Source of the DNA: Kineosporia corallincola
GTDB taxonomy: Bacteria > Actinomycetota > Actinomycetes > Actinomycetales > Kineosporiaceae
Length of the DNA: 64,000 bases
Direction of reading: 5' to 3'
Assembly: GCF_018499875.1 (NCBI RefSeq)
Contig: NZ_JAHBAY010000017.1
Span: 62,001-126,000, forward strand
Numbering within the stretch: the stretch's first letter is position 1; each line of letters begins with the position of its first letter. The position numbers and the translations under genes are program-made. Below, in pieces: positions 46,601 to 55,259 of the stretch. The notes below the pieces were generated by a model. That model saw only the letters and a list, made by a program, of their open reading frames with translations. It did no database searches and had not been told where the DNA came from.

Positions 46601-47329
46601 GCCGAGGTAGACCAGGCCGTCGGCCCGGTCGGCGCCGAACAGCCCGGTGCGCCGGATCGCCCAGCCGTCACCGAGCACCAGCACCACGGCCAGCGCCCCC
46701 ACCGCCTCGGCGGTCTCCGGCAGTCGCGGCCGCAGCCAGGTGGCGGTGCCGAGCGCGGCCAGCGTGATCCCGGCGATCACCGCGGCCCGGGCGGCCAGCG
46801 GCATGCTGTTCCAGGAGAAGATCAGGAACCCGATGGCGGCCACGGCCAGCAGCAATGCACCGGTGCCCACCAGGATCGTGTTGACGCTGAGCCGGCGCCG
46901 TGGTTGCGGATCACGCCAGGTCAGGCCGAGCGGGGGACCGGACGGCGGTGCGACGGGTGGCCCACCGGCCGCGGTGACCGGTGCCGGGGCGACGGGAACC
47001 GGAGCTCCGGGCGTCCCCGGTTGTGGGGCCGGTGCCTGCTGGACCGGCTCACCCGCCGCGGCCGCGTTGCGGGTGCGGGCCTGCTCGCGCAGGTGCTGCA
47101 ACAGCGTCTCACGCCGTTCCAGCGCACTCGCGGCGGTGCGGCTCAGCTCATGGATCCCCACGCCCTCGGGCCCGGTCAGATCGATCCCGCAGACCGCGCA
47201 GCGCGGTCCGGGCAGCACCGCGGCGCAGTTCGGGCACCGGGTCGGATCGAGAAGCAGACGGTGTAACTCCGGGACGGCGCGATACGCCGCCCCCACTTGT
47301 TCGGGCAAGCCCCCCTGGGCAGAACTCAT
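43700..47329 (-). CDS. Very large polytopic membrane protein with zinc ribbon
   Basis: A 1,209-residue protein. The N-terminus carries a zinc-ribbon CPNC...CAVC (residues ~32-50) and a coiled helix (ASALERRETLLQHLREQ). From residue ~140 there are roughly 30 hydrophobic segments of a low-complexity Ala/Leu/Val-rich type. It resembles the actinobacterial SCO7613 C-terminal domain membrane proteins. An LPLPR repeat (from a 15-base DNA repeat at 45180) sits in a linker. Function unknown. A hairpin separates it from the upstream esterase gene. Confidence 0.8.
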   Translation of the reverse strand: MSSAQGGLPEQVGAAYRAVPELHRLLLDPTRCPNCAAVLPGPRCAVCGIDLTGPEGVGIHELSRTAASALERRETLLQHLREQARTRNAAAAGEPVQQAPAPQPGTPGAPVPVAPAPVTAAGGPPVAPPSGPPLGLTWRDPQPRRRLSVNTILVGTGALLLAVAAIGFLIFSWNSMPLAARAAVIAGITLAALGTATWLRPRLPETAEAVGALAVVLVLGDGWAIRRTGLFGADRADGLVYLGATLLAAGLLVGGWGRLRQVRAGTHAAAVLLPLGPFFLVPGAFDGTTDLAWVLGPLAGSALALLRRTLPAGWWTERVLARGTAAGMLVAAAGVAWFGLSLEHLAVAGTLAVTLLTAAQTWADRDAGLPVNRGWSLATGVLAVATGLVAGVDLTITSGIPGITGLIPVTLLAGLVLVAASRLTPAPAAALRRTALAAGAFAATALVAVPGLLLAAWALLRPVLDEPRSNRAGTRVDHVGVTHSDTTQLWLVALGCLAVLAATAWAAGAGRPWPRRVRDLLRTTPPALLAGAAALLVLAPSAAVVTSVVALILLSAVASAIAVRRAGSRIAGLLWITAGLTGVLGATLAWVTEELPGAVTVLAALALLAARRRITGTDQDAQLGRGALALLAGCAWPAAVAVLAGQAGAGSGTGWSGTGWSGGVGSGGVIGTPLIWAALIGALTSGLLLTVPRLPLPRLPLPRLPSPRLPLPRLPLPAAAAGRAEWSGADRFAAAVPGLAVLLAALTTTTSPGDGPTWPLPTLLAAALLVAAGTALLVRPVVSRTLPVLAPIAAAVSAPLLAVLAWSLVRALADGDEATRGMVWALAAAAATAVVTVLVLAGPGAAPAYRDRRLGAETGLMVTGAMAVSHAFVPGPGDRLWLVLLIVGVCATAITLTPGRQQLGWLAGILLTASSWTRLADAEVGLVEAYTVPPALVLLGVQFWSRRRDSSQPFSLRPVHFVLVPSVIAAGLREETARPVALLALSAVVVGGGLLLIRAGRDPRVLRPLMLSAAVTAAATALLRVNRDINYEFQISLSTLEAWTLPAAVILLAHGVDRFQRLERGEGPAGSGRLTGSGRPGGPNPGDAWPVSWIAFAPGLAFSLVPGVWCGLAGTPGPDARPFLVLLLAAVTAVAGAWKRLQAPLVLGAAALVVEALMLLSPWMRTVGETVPLWAWAAVVGLALLVLGGGYERRLDQLRTVRSRLAALR
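45180..45254. repeat. Tandem 15-base repeat inside membrane protein gene
   Basis: Five copies of GGCAAGGGCAGGCGG (one with a G for A change, the last with C at its end) encode five LPLPR/LPSPR pentapeptides on the minus strand. Copy number is likely to vary between strains by slippage without breaking the frame. Confidence 0.85.
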
Positions 47330-47370
47330 GAGGGGATTGTGGGGGTGAACAGGGGATTCACAGCAACTCT

Positions 47371-47404
47371 CCGGCCGCGAGTGGTCAAGGCCACTCGCGG
47401 CCGG
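47371..47404 (-). terminator. Terminator hairpin after the esterase gene
   Basis: CCGGCCGCGAGTGG pairs perfectly with CCACTCGCGGCCGG over a 6-base loop. It lies about 125 bases downstream of the esterase stop and just upstream of the large membrane protein gene. Confidence 0.8.
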
Positions 47405-47527
47405 AGCTCTGGCGGCATGATCGGGTGCGGGCCGTTCCGGCGAGCACGGGTGGACGTTTGTGGCTGGTTCTCACCGGTTCTCGCCGGTTCCGGCCGGGAC
47501 GCCCGTGGGCGCCCCGGCCGGGCCGGA

Positions 47528-49522
47528 TCAGGCGCGGCGTTGCAGGATCTTCCCCAGGATCGGGGTGAGCCGGTCGGTGATCAGCTGGTGCCCCAGATCG
47601 TTGGGGTGCACCTTGTCGGTGAGCCCCTCGGCGGGCAGCCAGCCGGTGGTGTCCACGTAGCTGGTACGGCGGTCGCGGGTGGCGGCCACGGCGGCCTGCG
47701 TCTCGGTCAGGTAGCGGCCCGAGAACGTGCCCAGGGCAAGGATGTCGGCCCGCGGGTAGACGGCACGGATGTTCTTGAGGAACTGGGTGTAGACGCTCTG
47801 GAACTCCTCCGGGGTGACGTTGTGGCTGAGGTCGTTGGTGCCCAGGTTCACCACCACCACGTCGGCCTGGTAGGTGCCGAAGTCCCAGTCGGCCGTGCCG
47901 TCGTAGGTCTTGAAGAACCGCTGCGAGATGCCGGTGCAGCCGTCTGCGGCGGCCACGAGACAGCCTCCGCCCCAGGCGATCTGGGTGTGCCTGGCACCCA
48001 GCTTCTCGCCGGAGAGCCAGCCGTACGAGGTCAGCGTGGTCTTCGACGAGGTGCTGCCCATGGTGATCGAGTCACCGACGAACTCCAGGATCGGCCTGCG
48101 CCCCGGCGTGGCCAGGGTGCGGGCACCGGAGTCGAGGGTCAGGCCCTGGAACACCGCGTCACCCTTGTACGAGCCGGCCACGTTGCGGTACGAGACCCGT
48201 AACGTATGCTCGCCCTCGGACAGCGGGTCCGGGGTGATGTCCACGTCGCCGCTCACCCCGGAGAAGTAGACGTCCTCCCCGCCGTCGACGCTGGCCCAGA
48301 AATCAATCGTCCTGCGCTGGTTCAGCGTGACGGACGTGCCGGTGAAGCGGGTGGTGAAGTACGAGCCCGCCCAGGTCGGCACGTAGGCCTCCGGGTCGCT
48401 GGTGTCCCAGCGTCCGGTGAACCGGACGTCGGGGTCGGCAGGGCTGCCCGGCAGCGGGATGCCCAGGTAGGGCGCGACGATCGGGGCCAGCCGGTCGGCG
48501 ATCTTGGCGTGCCCGGCCTCGTTCGGGTGGCCGCCGTCCACGTAGTCCTCGGCGGTGAGCCAGTCGGCCGTGTCGATGAAGTGAACAGCCGCGTCCCCGG
48601 CGTCGTTCCGCGCCTGCACGGCTGCCTCGGTCTCGGCCGGGTAGCGCTGGCGCAGGTTCTCGAAGGCGAACAGCTGCGCACCGGGGTACTTCGCCCGCGC
48701 CTCCTCCAGCAGGGTGGTGTAGTTCTGCTGGAAGTCCGCGGCGCTGACGCCCCGGCCGGCGTCGTTGGTGCCCAGATTGATCACCACGGCGTCGGCCTGG
48801 TAGCGGGTGAAGTCCCAGTCCGTGGTGCCGCCGATGGTGGTCCGGTCCCAGTTCTCGTTCAGGCCGAAGCAGTTCGACAGCTGGGTCAGGCAGGCCCCGG
48901 AGCGGGCGATGTTGGTGTGGTCCACCCCGAGCTTCTCGCCCAGCAGCCAGCTGTACGAGTCCACCGTCGTCTTCTCGGTGCCGTAGCCAACGGTGATCGA
49001 GTCGCCGATGAACTCGATCAGCTTCTTGTCTTTCTGCGGAAGGGTTTTCGCACCTCTGTCGAAGGTGAAACCCTGGAACGTGGCGCACGGCGAGGGCCAG
49101 GTGGCGCAGGTCGGGATCTCCCCGGTGCGGTACGAGAACCACACCTGGTGCTGCCCCGGCGCCAGCGGTGTGGGGGTCAGGTCGATGGTGCCGGAGACCT
49201 GGTCGAAGGTCTGGATCGGCCCGTGGTCGACACTCGCGTACACCGTGACCGTGTCGCGCACCGTGGCCTTCACCGTGGTGCCGGTGAAAGCGGCCTCCAC
49301 ATAGGGCGATTCCCAGTTCCCGACGTAGGTGGCCGGATCGCTGGTGTCCCAGCGCCCGACGAAGCGCAGGTTCGGATCTTGCAAAGACCCGGCGCGGAAG
49401 GTCTTTCCCTGGGTTTCGGCGCTCGCGGAACCGGCGGGCAGGGTGGTCAGCAGCCCGGCGGTGAGGGCGAGCAGGATCGCCGCCAGCACGGCCCGGAAAC
49501 GTTGTGACAGAGGTGATGGCAC
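47528..49522 (-). CDS. Secreted tandem CE2-like SGNH esterase
   Basis: A 664-residue exported protein with a signal peptide (AVLAAILLALTAGLLTTLPAGSASA). It contains two complete copies of a CE2-type unit: a jelly-roll domain followed by an SGNH hydrolase. Block I is FIGDSITVGYG in copy 1 and FVGDSITMGS in copy 2; GTNDAG and GTNDLS carry the Asn of block III; the catalytic Asp-x-x-His pairs are DGGHPNEAGH and DKVHPNDLGH. The family deacetylates plant polysaccharides such as xylan or glucomannan. The two copies are similar but not identical. Both appear active. Confidence 0.88.
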   Translation of the reverse strand: MPSPLSQRFRAVLAAILLALTAGLLTTLPAGSASAETQGKTFRAGSLQDPNLRFVGRWDTSDPATYVGNWESPYVEAAFTGTTVKATVRDTVTVYASVDHGPIQTFDQVSGTIDLTPTPLAPGQHQVWFSYRTGEIPTCATWPSPCATFQGFTFDRGAKTLPQKDKKLIEFIGDSITVGYGTEKTTVDSYSWLLGEKLGVDHTNIARSGACLTQLSNCFGLNENWDRTTIGGTTDWDFTRYQADAVVINLGTNDAGRGVSAADFQQNYTTLLEEARAKYPGAQLFAFENLRQRYPAETEAAVQARNDAGDAAVHFIDTADWLTAEDYVDGGHPNEAGHAKIADRLAPIVAPYLGIPLPGSPADPDVRFTGRWDTSDPEAYVPTWAGSYFTTRFTGTSVTLNQRRTIDFWASVDGGEDVYFSGVSGDVDITPDPLSEGEHTLRVSYRNVAGSYKGDAVFQGLTLDSGARTLATPGRRPILEFVGDSITMGSTSSKTTLTSYGWLSGEKLGARHTQIAWGGGCLVAAADGCTGISQRFFKTYDGTADWDFGTYQADVVVVNLGTNDLSHNVTPEEFQSVYTQFLKNIRAVYPRADILALGTFSGRYLTETQAAVAATRDRRTSYVDTTGWLPAEGLTDKVHPNDLGHQLITDRLTPILGKILQRRA

Positions 49523-49986
49523 GGGCGTTGCTCCATTCGTGAGGTGGAGGCGTTCGGGCCGGATGGGGGAGGGGCGCAGGGGGAGCCACCAGCAGGGGAC
49601 GATGGTGCGCGCACAGCGGCAGGCGCCGCTTCAAGGGGTGCGCCGGTTCGGGAGGTGCTGGGAGGAGCCGTGGAAAATCGTTGCGGTAGTGCCGTCCCGG
49701 AGCTTGACCCGGCCAGCCGTTCAGCGGGACGTCGCTGCTGCGAACGGCCACGTCGCCGGCTGTGATGGGACGGTAACACCAAAGCAATGCCGGCGATAAG
49801 GGGTGTTCGCGGCTTTTGTGGAACGATTCAAGCGCTCCGCCGGAAGGGCTCGGAAAACCTCGGAAACGGTCCTGTTCGGCCATGATTCGCGCCAACACCG
49901 GGCCCGTTGGGCCGGGTTCGTCGGGCCGGCGTCATTGTGCCGGGGCCGGTGGGCCGGAGCTGCTGGGCCGAGGTCGGTGGGCCGGA
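49523..49986. other. Intergenic region, low-complexity GGGCCGG repeats
   Basis: These 464 bases separate the esterase start from the TetR stop. From about 49908 to 49986 there are degenerate GGGCCGG units with GGT/GTC spacers. I see no gene or convincing operator; the esterase promoter should lie here. Confidence 0.5.
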
Positions 49987-50721
49987 TCAGTGGCCGGCCC
50001 GCAGCCCGTCCATCACCAGGTCGAGCAGGTGGGCCGTGCGCCGCTCCCAGTCCTCGTTCGGCACCCGCCAGAGGAACCCGACCAGCAGCAGCACGTCCTG
50101 CGCGTCGACGTCCGCCCGCAGGGCGCCACTTCGCTGTCCGGCGCTCAGCAGGGTGCCGATCACCTGGACGGTCTCGGCGTAGTACTCGGCCGACAGGTCG
50201 GCCCGGGTGGCGGCGCGCACCGCCTGGGCGGCGCCGTGCTTGATGCGCCCGTAGCCGGCCAGCCGGTCCAGCCAGTGCCGGAGTGCCTCGTCGGCCGGGT
50301 GCCGGTCGAGCAGGCCGGGGGCGCAGTCGAGCAGGTCGCGCAGATCGGCGTGGTAGACCGCGACCAGCAGGGCCTCCCGGGTCGGGAAGTGCCGGTACAG
50401 CGTGCCCTGACCCACCCCGGCCTGCTTGGCGATGGAGTTCAGCGTGGCGTCGCTGCTGCGGGTCAGTGCTGCCCGGGCGGTCTCGATGATCCGCTCCCGG
50501 TTGTGCTCGGCGTCCGCGCGGCGTGAAGGCTGCCCGGGGCTCTGCCGGGCGGCCCGGCCGGATGCAGGCCCGGGGCCTCGTCCTGCCGCCTCGCCCGCGG
50601 CCCGCTGACCCGTGACCCGCTGATCTACGGCCCCTTGCCCCGGGGTCCGTTGACCTGCGTCCTGCCGCCCCGTGTGCTGCCGCGCCGCTTTCCCTGCCCT
50701 CTCGCCTGCCATGCGGGCCAT
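49987..50721 (-). CDS. TetR-family transcriptional regulator
   Basis: A 244-residue repressor with a typical TetR helix-turn-helix (LNSIAKQAGVGQGTLYRHFPTREALL) and a helical ligand domain. The first ~75 residues are unusual: a Gly/Gln/Arg-rich low-complexity extension with repeating TGRQ/PGQG/TGQR patterns. ATG 50721 or 50712 is possible; neither has a good ribosome site, and the real start could be further inside. It is divergent from a short-chain dehydrogenase with twin operators between. Confidence 0.85.
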   Translation of the reverse strand: MARMAGERAGKAARQHTGRQDAGQRTPGQGAVDQRVTGQRAAGEAAGRGPGPASGRAARQSPGQPSRRADAEHNRERIIETARAALTRSSDATLNSIAKQAGVGQGTLYRHFPTREALLVAVYHADLRDLLDCAPGLLDRHPADEALRHWLDRLAGYGRIKHGAAQAVRAATRADLSAEYYAETVQVIGTLLSAGQRSGALRADVDAQDVLLLVGFLWRVPNEDWERRTAHLLDLVMDGLRAGH

Positions 50722-50738
50722 TCTGCCGCTTGCCAAAC

Positions 50739-50782
50739 GGACATGTGTCCACTTAGCCTCGAATCGAAACGGACAGTCGTCC
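50739..50782. promoter_or_regulatory. Twin TetR operators GGACA...TGTCC
   Basis: Two copies of AACGGACA-N4-5-GTCCACTT occur 32 bases apart, at 50736 and 50768. Each contains an inverted repeat (GGACA/TGTCC and GGAC/GTCC). They lie between the divergent TetR and dehydrogenase genes, the expected place for autoregulation. Confidence 0.72.
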
Positions 50783-50800
50783 ACTTGAGGGAGTGCGGCC

Positions 50801-51532
50801 ATGGGTATCGAGGGAAAAGTTGTCGCCGTCACCGGGGCGGGCAGCGGGATCGGGGCGGCCACGGCGGAACTGCTGGCGGCCCGAGGCGCCCGGCTGGTGC
50901 TCGCCGGGCGCCGGGCCGACCGCCTGCGGGAGGTGGCCGCGCGGATCGAGGGTGACGTGGTCTGGCAGGTCACGGACGTGCGGCGGCGCGCCGACCTCCG
51001 GGCCCTGGTGGCGCTGGCGGTGGAGCGTTTCGGGCGTCTCGACGTGCTGGTCGGCAACGCCGGCGTGGCCACCGTCGCCCCGCTGGGGGATCTCACCGAC
51101 GAGCAGATCGACGACATGATCGACGTCAACCTCAGGGGTGTGCTGAACGGGATCACCGCCGCCCTGCCGGTTTTCCGGCGGCAGGGCGGCGGTCACTTCG
51201 TGCAGACCGTCTCCACCTCCGGCCTGCGCATCGTGCCGGGCCAGACGGTGTACGCCGGGGTGAAGAACGCCGTGCGCACGATCTCCGAGGGCCTGCGCCA
51301 GGAGGTGGGCGCGAGCATCCGGGTGACCGCGGTGTCGCCCGGCATGACCCGCACCGAGTTCGTCGGAGACCGCCCGCCCCACGGCAGTCCGACCGCCCTG
51401 GCCACCTGGGAACAGGTGCAGCGGGTGGCCATCGACCCCGGGGCGATCGCCCGGGCCATCGCCTTCGCCGTCGAGCAGCCCGAGGACGTCGACGTCAACG
51501 AGATCGTCGTCCGGCCGAGCGCTCAGGGCTGA
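50801..51532 (+). CDS. Short-chain dehydrogenase/reductase
   Basis: A 243-residue classical SDR. Nucleotide-binding TGAGSGIG near residue 12, NAG in VLVGNAGVAT, catalytic Ser in VSTSGLRIVPGQTVYAGVK with Tyr-x-x-x-Lys (YAGVK), and the terminal EIVVRPSAQG. Several insertion-free features match the broad SDR oxidoreductase group; substrate unknown. GAGGGAG lies upstream of the ATG. The predicted repressor is the divergent TetR. Confidence 0.93.
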   Translation: MGIEGKVVAVTGAGSGIGAATAELLAARGARLVLAGRRADRLREVAARIEGDVVWQVTDVRRRADLRALVALAVERFGRLDVLVGNAGVATVAPLGDLTDEQIDDMIDVNLRGVLNGITAALPVFRRQGGGHFVQTVSTSGLRIVPGQTVYAGVKNAVRTISEGLRQEVGASIRVTAVSPGMTRTEFVGDRPPHGSPTALATWEQVQRVAIDPGAIARAIAFAVEQPEDVDVNEIVVRPSAQG

Positions 51533-51537
51533 TCCGG

Positions 51538-52152
51538 CTAGGACCCGGCCGTGAGTCGCTCGTCCTGGAGCCGCGACTCGACTGCCAGCGCCGCCAGGGC
51601 CAGCAGCCCGCCCAGCACGATCAGCAGCGGGGGGAACATCAGCGTGATGGCCGCCGACATCACCAGTGCCCCGAGCAGCAGCCCGGTGCCGGGAAGGTCC
51701 GCCAGGCTGCGCGCCGCCGCCCGCCGGGTCTGCTCGGGCCAGGGCATCTCGCCGCTCCAGGAGCCGGCCGTGCGCAGCGCCACCACGATCACCGCCAGGA
51801 CGAGCCCGTAGCTGATCGCCGTCACCGCGGGCCCGCCCGGCAGCGCGGCGTTCCGGGTGATCCACAGGTTCAGCGAAAGCACCACCAGGGCAGCCGGAAC
51901 CAGGATCCCGGGCAGGATCAGGGAGCGCAGGGCGAGCGGGAGTTCGCTCAGCGTCGTCCTCCAGCCGGTGGACTCACCGGCCAGGTGGGCGCGCAGGTGC
52001 CGCACGGCCAGGGCGATCACCGGCAGCGCCGTCACCACGCCCAGGCTGCCCACGGCCACCAGCGCACCGGTCACCAGGGTCTCGCCGAGCAGGGCGAAGG
52101 ACGGCGAGGGACCGGCCAATGTGCGGTCCGCAGAATGCCTGGGCAACCTCAT
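51538..52152 (-). CDS. YesL-like membrane protein
   Basis: A 204-residue protein with about five to six hydrophobic segments (LVTGALVAVGSLGVVTALPVIAL, LILPGILVPAALVVLSLNLW, LLLGALVMSAAITLMFPPLLIVL). Proteins of the YesL/DUF624 type are often encoded with carbohydrate ABC transporters, and this gene overlaps the downstream end of the permease gene (ATGA). Its role in sugar uptake is unknown. It is the last gene of the arabinoside operon. Confidence 0.72.
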   Translation of the reverse strand: MRLPRHSADRTLAGPSPSFALLGETLVTGALVAVGSLGVVTALPVIALAVRHLRAHLAGESTGWRTTLSELPLALRSLILPGILVPAALVVLSLNLWITRNAALPGGPAVTAISYGLVLAVIVVALRTAGSWSGEMPWPEQTRRAAARSLADLPGTGLLLGALVMSAAITLMFPPLLIVLGGLLALAALAVESRLQDERLTAGS

Positions 52153-53006
52153 CCCTTCAGCCCCGTGGTGGCGACGCCGCCGATCAGGTAGCGCTGGAAC
52201 ACCAGGAAGAAGATGATCACCGGCGCCAGGGCCAGCACGGCCATGGCCATCTGGGCACCGTAGTCGGACGTCGAGGTCTGGTCGACGAACAGCCGCAGCG
52301 CCACCGGAAGCGGATACAGGTCAGAGTTTTTCAGATACAGCAGCGGCCCGAAGAAGTCGTTCCAGCTCCAGATGAACGCGAAGATCGACGCGGTGGCCAG
52401 CACCGGCTTCATCAGTGGCAGCGTGATCGACCGGAAGATCCGCCAGTGCCCGGCGCCGTCGATCCAGGCCGCCTCGTCGAGCTCCCGGGGCAGCCCACGC
52501 ATGAACTGCACCATGAGGAACACGAAAAATGCTTCCGCGGCGAGGAATTTGCCGATCAGCAGCGGCACGAAGGTGTCGACCAGGCCGAGGTTGTTGAACA
52601 GGATGTACTGCGGAATGATCACGACGTGGAACGGCAGCAGCAGGGTGCCGATCATCAGCGCGAACCACAGCCTGCGGCCGGGGAAGTCGATGCGGGCGAA
52701 GGCGTAGGCGGTCACCGAGGCCGACAGCACCGTGCCCACCACCGAGCCGACGGCCAGCAGCAGCGAGTTGCCGAAGAACCGCCAGAACGACACCCCGGCG
52801 ATGCCCGCCAGGGCGGTGCGGAAGTTGTCGAGTGTCGGGTGCTCCGGGATCAGGCTGACCGAACCCACGATCTGGTGGGTGGGTTTGAACGACGACAACA
52901 GCATCCAGGCGCCCGGGTAGAGCACCACCACCCCGATCGCCAGGGCCAGCAGGTGCCATCCGAACGACCCGAGAAGCTTTCTGGTGCGCGGCTTCACATC
53001 ACTCAC
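52149..53006 (-). CDS. Sugar ABC transporter permease (MalG-like)
   Basis: A 285-residue inner-membrane permease with six predicted spans and the cytoplasmic EAA loop ELDEAAWIDGAGHWRIFRSITLPLM. It resembles MalG/CUT1 family subunits. GTG 53006 overlaps the stop of the first permease (GTGA). With the other permease and the binding protein it imports an oligosaccharide; no ATPase gene is present, so a shared MsiK-type ATPase encoded elsewhere is likely. Confidence 0.94.
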   Translation of the reverse strand: MSDVKPRTRKLLGSFGWHLLALAIGVVVLYPGAWMLLSSFKPTHQIVGSVSLIPEHPTLDNFRTALAGIAGVSFWRFFGNSLLLAVGSVVGTVLSASVTAYAFARIDFPGRRLWFALMIGTLLLPFHVVIIPQYILFNNLGLVDTFVPLLIGKFLAAEAFFVFLMVQFMRGLPRELDEAAWIDGAGHWRIFRSITLPLMKPVLATASIFAFIWSWNDFFGPLLYLKNSDLYPLPVALRLFVDQTSTSDYGAQMAMAVLALAPVIIFFLVFQRYLIGGVATTGLKG

Positions 53007-53950
53007 CGGGAATCGCCCCCGTAGTGCACCCAGGCGTTGGAGGTACGGAACATGACGAAGGTCAGCAGGCCCACCACCAGCACGAGCACCCAGGCCATGG
53101 CCGAGGCGTAGCCCATCCGGAAGTCCTGGAAACCACGCTGGTACAGGTAGAGGGTGTAGAACAGGCTCGAACCGGCCGGACCGCCGGTGCCGTTCGAGAT
53201 GATGTACGCCGAACCGAACACCTGGAAGGCGTGCACCGACTCCAGCAGCAGGTTGAAGAAGATCACCGGCGACAGCATCGGCACGGTGATGCTGACGAAC
53301 TTGCGCCAGGGCCCGGCGCCGTCCACCGCCGCGGCCTCGTACAGCTCGGCGGGCACCTGCTTCAGCCCGGCCAGGAAGATCACCATCGGCGCCCCGAACT
53401 GCCAGGTGGTCAGCAGCACGAACATCGGCATGATCAGGTCGGGGTTGCCCACCCAGCCGCCCCAGTCCAGCCCGCTGCCACTGCCGATCCGGTCGACGAT
53501 GCCGCCGTCGATGAACATCGCCCGCCAGACGATGGCGATCGACACCGACGCCCCGATCAGCGAGGGGGCGTAGAACAGCGAGCGATAGAATCCCTGGCCC
53601 CGCCGGCTGTTGTTCAACAGCATCGCGATGGCCAGTGCCGCAGCCAGTTTCACCGGCGTCCCGATCACCACGTAGGTCAGGGTGACCTTGACCGCCTGGT
53701 GGAACTTCGGGTCGTCCAGGAGCAGCTGGTAGTTGTCCGGGCCGATCCACTCGGGCGCGCCGAACAGGTTGTACTTGGTGAACGACAGGTACAGCGACAC
53801 CAGCATCGGCCCGGCGGTGAGAGCGAAGAACCCGATCAGCCAGGGAGTCAGGAACCCGTAACCGGCCAGCACGTCATGCCGTTTCCAGCGGCGCGGGCGC
53901 CGGGTCGGTGGCGACTCCTGGGCCGGCGCGGACGCCTCGATCACACTCAC
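53003..53950 (-). CDS. Sugar ABC transporter permease (MalF-like)
   Basis: A 315-residue permease with six spans and an EAA loop (ELYEAAAVDGAGPWRKFVSITVPML). It begins with an Arg-rich cytoplasmic stretch (PTRRPRRWKRHD). The GTG start overlaps the stop of the solute-binding protein gene by four bases. Partner of the MalG-like permease encoded next. Confidence 0.94.
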   Translation of the reverse strand: MSVIEASAPAQESPPTRRPRRWKRHDVLAGYGFLTPWLIGFFALTAGPMLVSLYLSFTKYNLFGAPEWIGPDNYQLLLDDPKFHQAVKVTLTYVVIGTPVKLAAALAIAMLLNNSRRGQGFYRSLFYAPSLIGASVSIAIVWRAMFIDGGIVDRIGSGSGLDWGGWVGNPDLIMPMFVLLTTWQFGAPMVIFLAGLKQVPAELYEAAAVDGAGPWRKFVSITVPMLSPVIFFNLLLESVHAFQVFGSAYIISNGTGGPAGSSLFYTLYLYQRGFQDFRMGYASAMAWVLVLVVGLLTFVMFRTSNAWVHYGGDSR

Positions 53951-55236
53951 TGCGTGGCCTGCTGCGCCTCGGCCCAGAACTGCTCGACGAACTCGTCGGG
54001 TGAGATCTTGTCGTAGGCCAGGTCTTCCGACAGGGTCAGCCAGGTCGCCTCCAGGCTACCGAAACCCTTGATCGGGATCGGCGTCTCGGCCGTCACGCTG
54101 TCGGCCACGTCCTTCTCGTAGGCCGTGGTCAGGGCGTCGGCGCTGCCCTCCTCCGACACCACCGCGTCACGCTGGGCCTGGTTACTCGGCACGCCGCGGG
54201 AGTTGCCGAAGATCTTGCCCACCTCGGGGTCGGTGGTGAGGAAGTCGGTGAGCTTGGCGGCGGCCGTCTTGTGCTCGGAGTTGTTCGAGATCGAGAGCAG
54301 CATCGAGGGTTTCCAGAACATCTCCTTGCTGCCGTTCGCACCGGTGGGCACCGGCATCAGCTCCACCTCGGTGTCCATGTCGGTGATGTAGCTGGCGGTG
54401 AAGTTGTCCCAGTTCAGCTCCGTGGCCTGCTCGCTCACCAGGAACGGGCTCTTCGGCTTGAGCTGGGTGGTGCGGGAGGCGGAGGCGAAGGCCTTGGCGG
54501 TGTCGGGCGCCTCGCCCAGCGCCAGCCATTCGCGGATGTGGTCCTGGGTGAAGGCGATCTGGCCGTCGTCGGTGTACGGGTCGACACCCTTCTGCACCAG
54601 CCACTGGATGAAGATCCACAGCGCGCCGCGGTAGTCTCCGCTGCCCACGATCGGCTGCCCGTCCTCGGTCTTGACCCCCTTGGCCGCCACCTCCAGGATC
54701 CAGTCGTTGTACTGCTCCCAGGTGTAGTCCTCGGGAAGTGGCTCCACACCAGCCTTCTCGATCAGGGCTGGGTTGACGAACAGGGCGAAGGTGTTGGTGC
54801 CGGCCGAGAGACCGAGCAGTTCGTCGTCCACCGTTCCGGCTTGCAGCTGCGCCTCGTCGAAGCCCGAGGTGTCGATGTCGCTGAACTGGGAAAGGTCTGC
54901 CAGGTGCCCGTTCTCGGAGTACTCACGCAGGTAGGACAGGTCCATCTGCATCACGTCGGGCAGTGCCCGGCCGGCCGCCTCGGTGGAGCGGGCGGTCCAG
55001 TAGTTCGGGAAGTCGGTGAACGAGGTCTTGACCTTGATGTCCGGATTGGCCTTCTCGAACAGCGCGACGGCCTGCTGGTACTTCTCCGCCCGGTCGTCAC
55101 CGCCCCACCAGGTGAAGCTGATCGTGCCGGTGGCGCTGTCGCCACCGCTGTCGTTGCCGCCGCAGGCCGCGGTGCCGGCCATCACGGCGGTCGCGGTGAC
55201 CAGTACGGTGATCCTTCGGGCCCGGTTCAGCTTCAT
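53947..55236 (-). CDS. Sugar ABC transporter solute-binding lipoprotein
   Basis: A 429-residue extracellular binding protein. The signal peptide ends in a lipobox (GTAACGG), so the Cys at about position 25 would be lipidated. The mature protein has the usual family-1 pattern (ISFTWWGGDDRAEKYQQAVALFEKANPDIKV, FPNYWTARSTEAAGRALPDVMQMD, Trp-rich ligand patches). AGGAGG precedes the ATG. Located between the GH51 gene and the permeases, it probably binds arabino-oligosaccharides. Confidence 0.95.
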   Translation of the reverse strand: MKLNRARRITVLVTATAVMAGTAACGGNDSGGDSATGTISFTWWGGDDRAEKYQQAVALFEKANPDIKVKTSFTDFPNYWTARSTEAAGRALPDVMQMDLSYLREYSENGHLADLSQFSDIDTSGFDEAQLQAGTVDDELLGLSAGTNTFALFVNPALIEKAGVEPLPEDYTWEQYNDWILEVAAKGVKTEDGQPIVGSGDYRGALWIFIQWLVQKGVDPYTDDGQIAFTQDHIREWLALGEAPDTAKAFASASRTTQLKPKSPFLVSEQATELNWDNFTASYITDMDTEVELMPVPTGANGSKEMFWKPSMLLSISNNSEHKTAAAKLTDFLTTDPEVGKIFGNSRGVPSNQAQRDAVVSEEGSADALTTAYEKDVADSVTAETPIPIKGFGSLEATWLTLSEDLAYDKISPDEFVEQFWAEAQQATQ

Positions 55237-55259
55237 CGTTGAAACCTCCTGGTGGTGGG

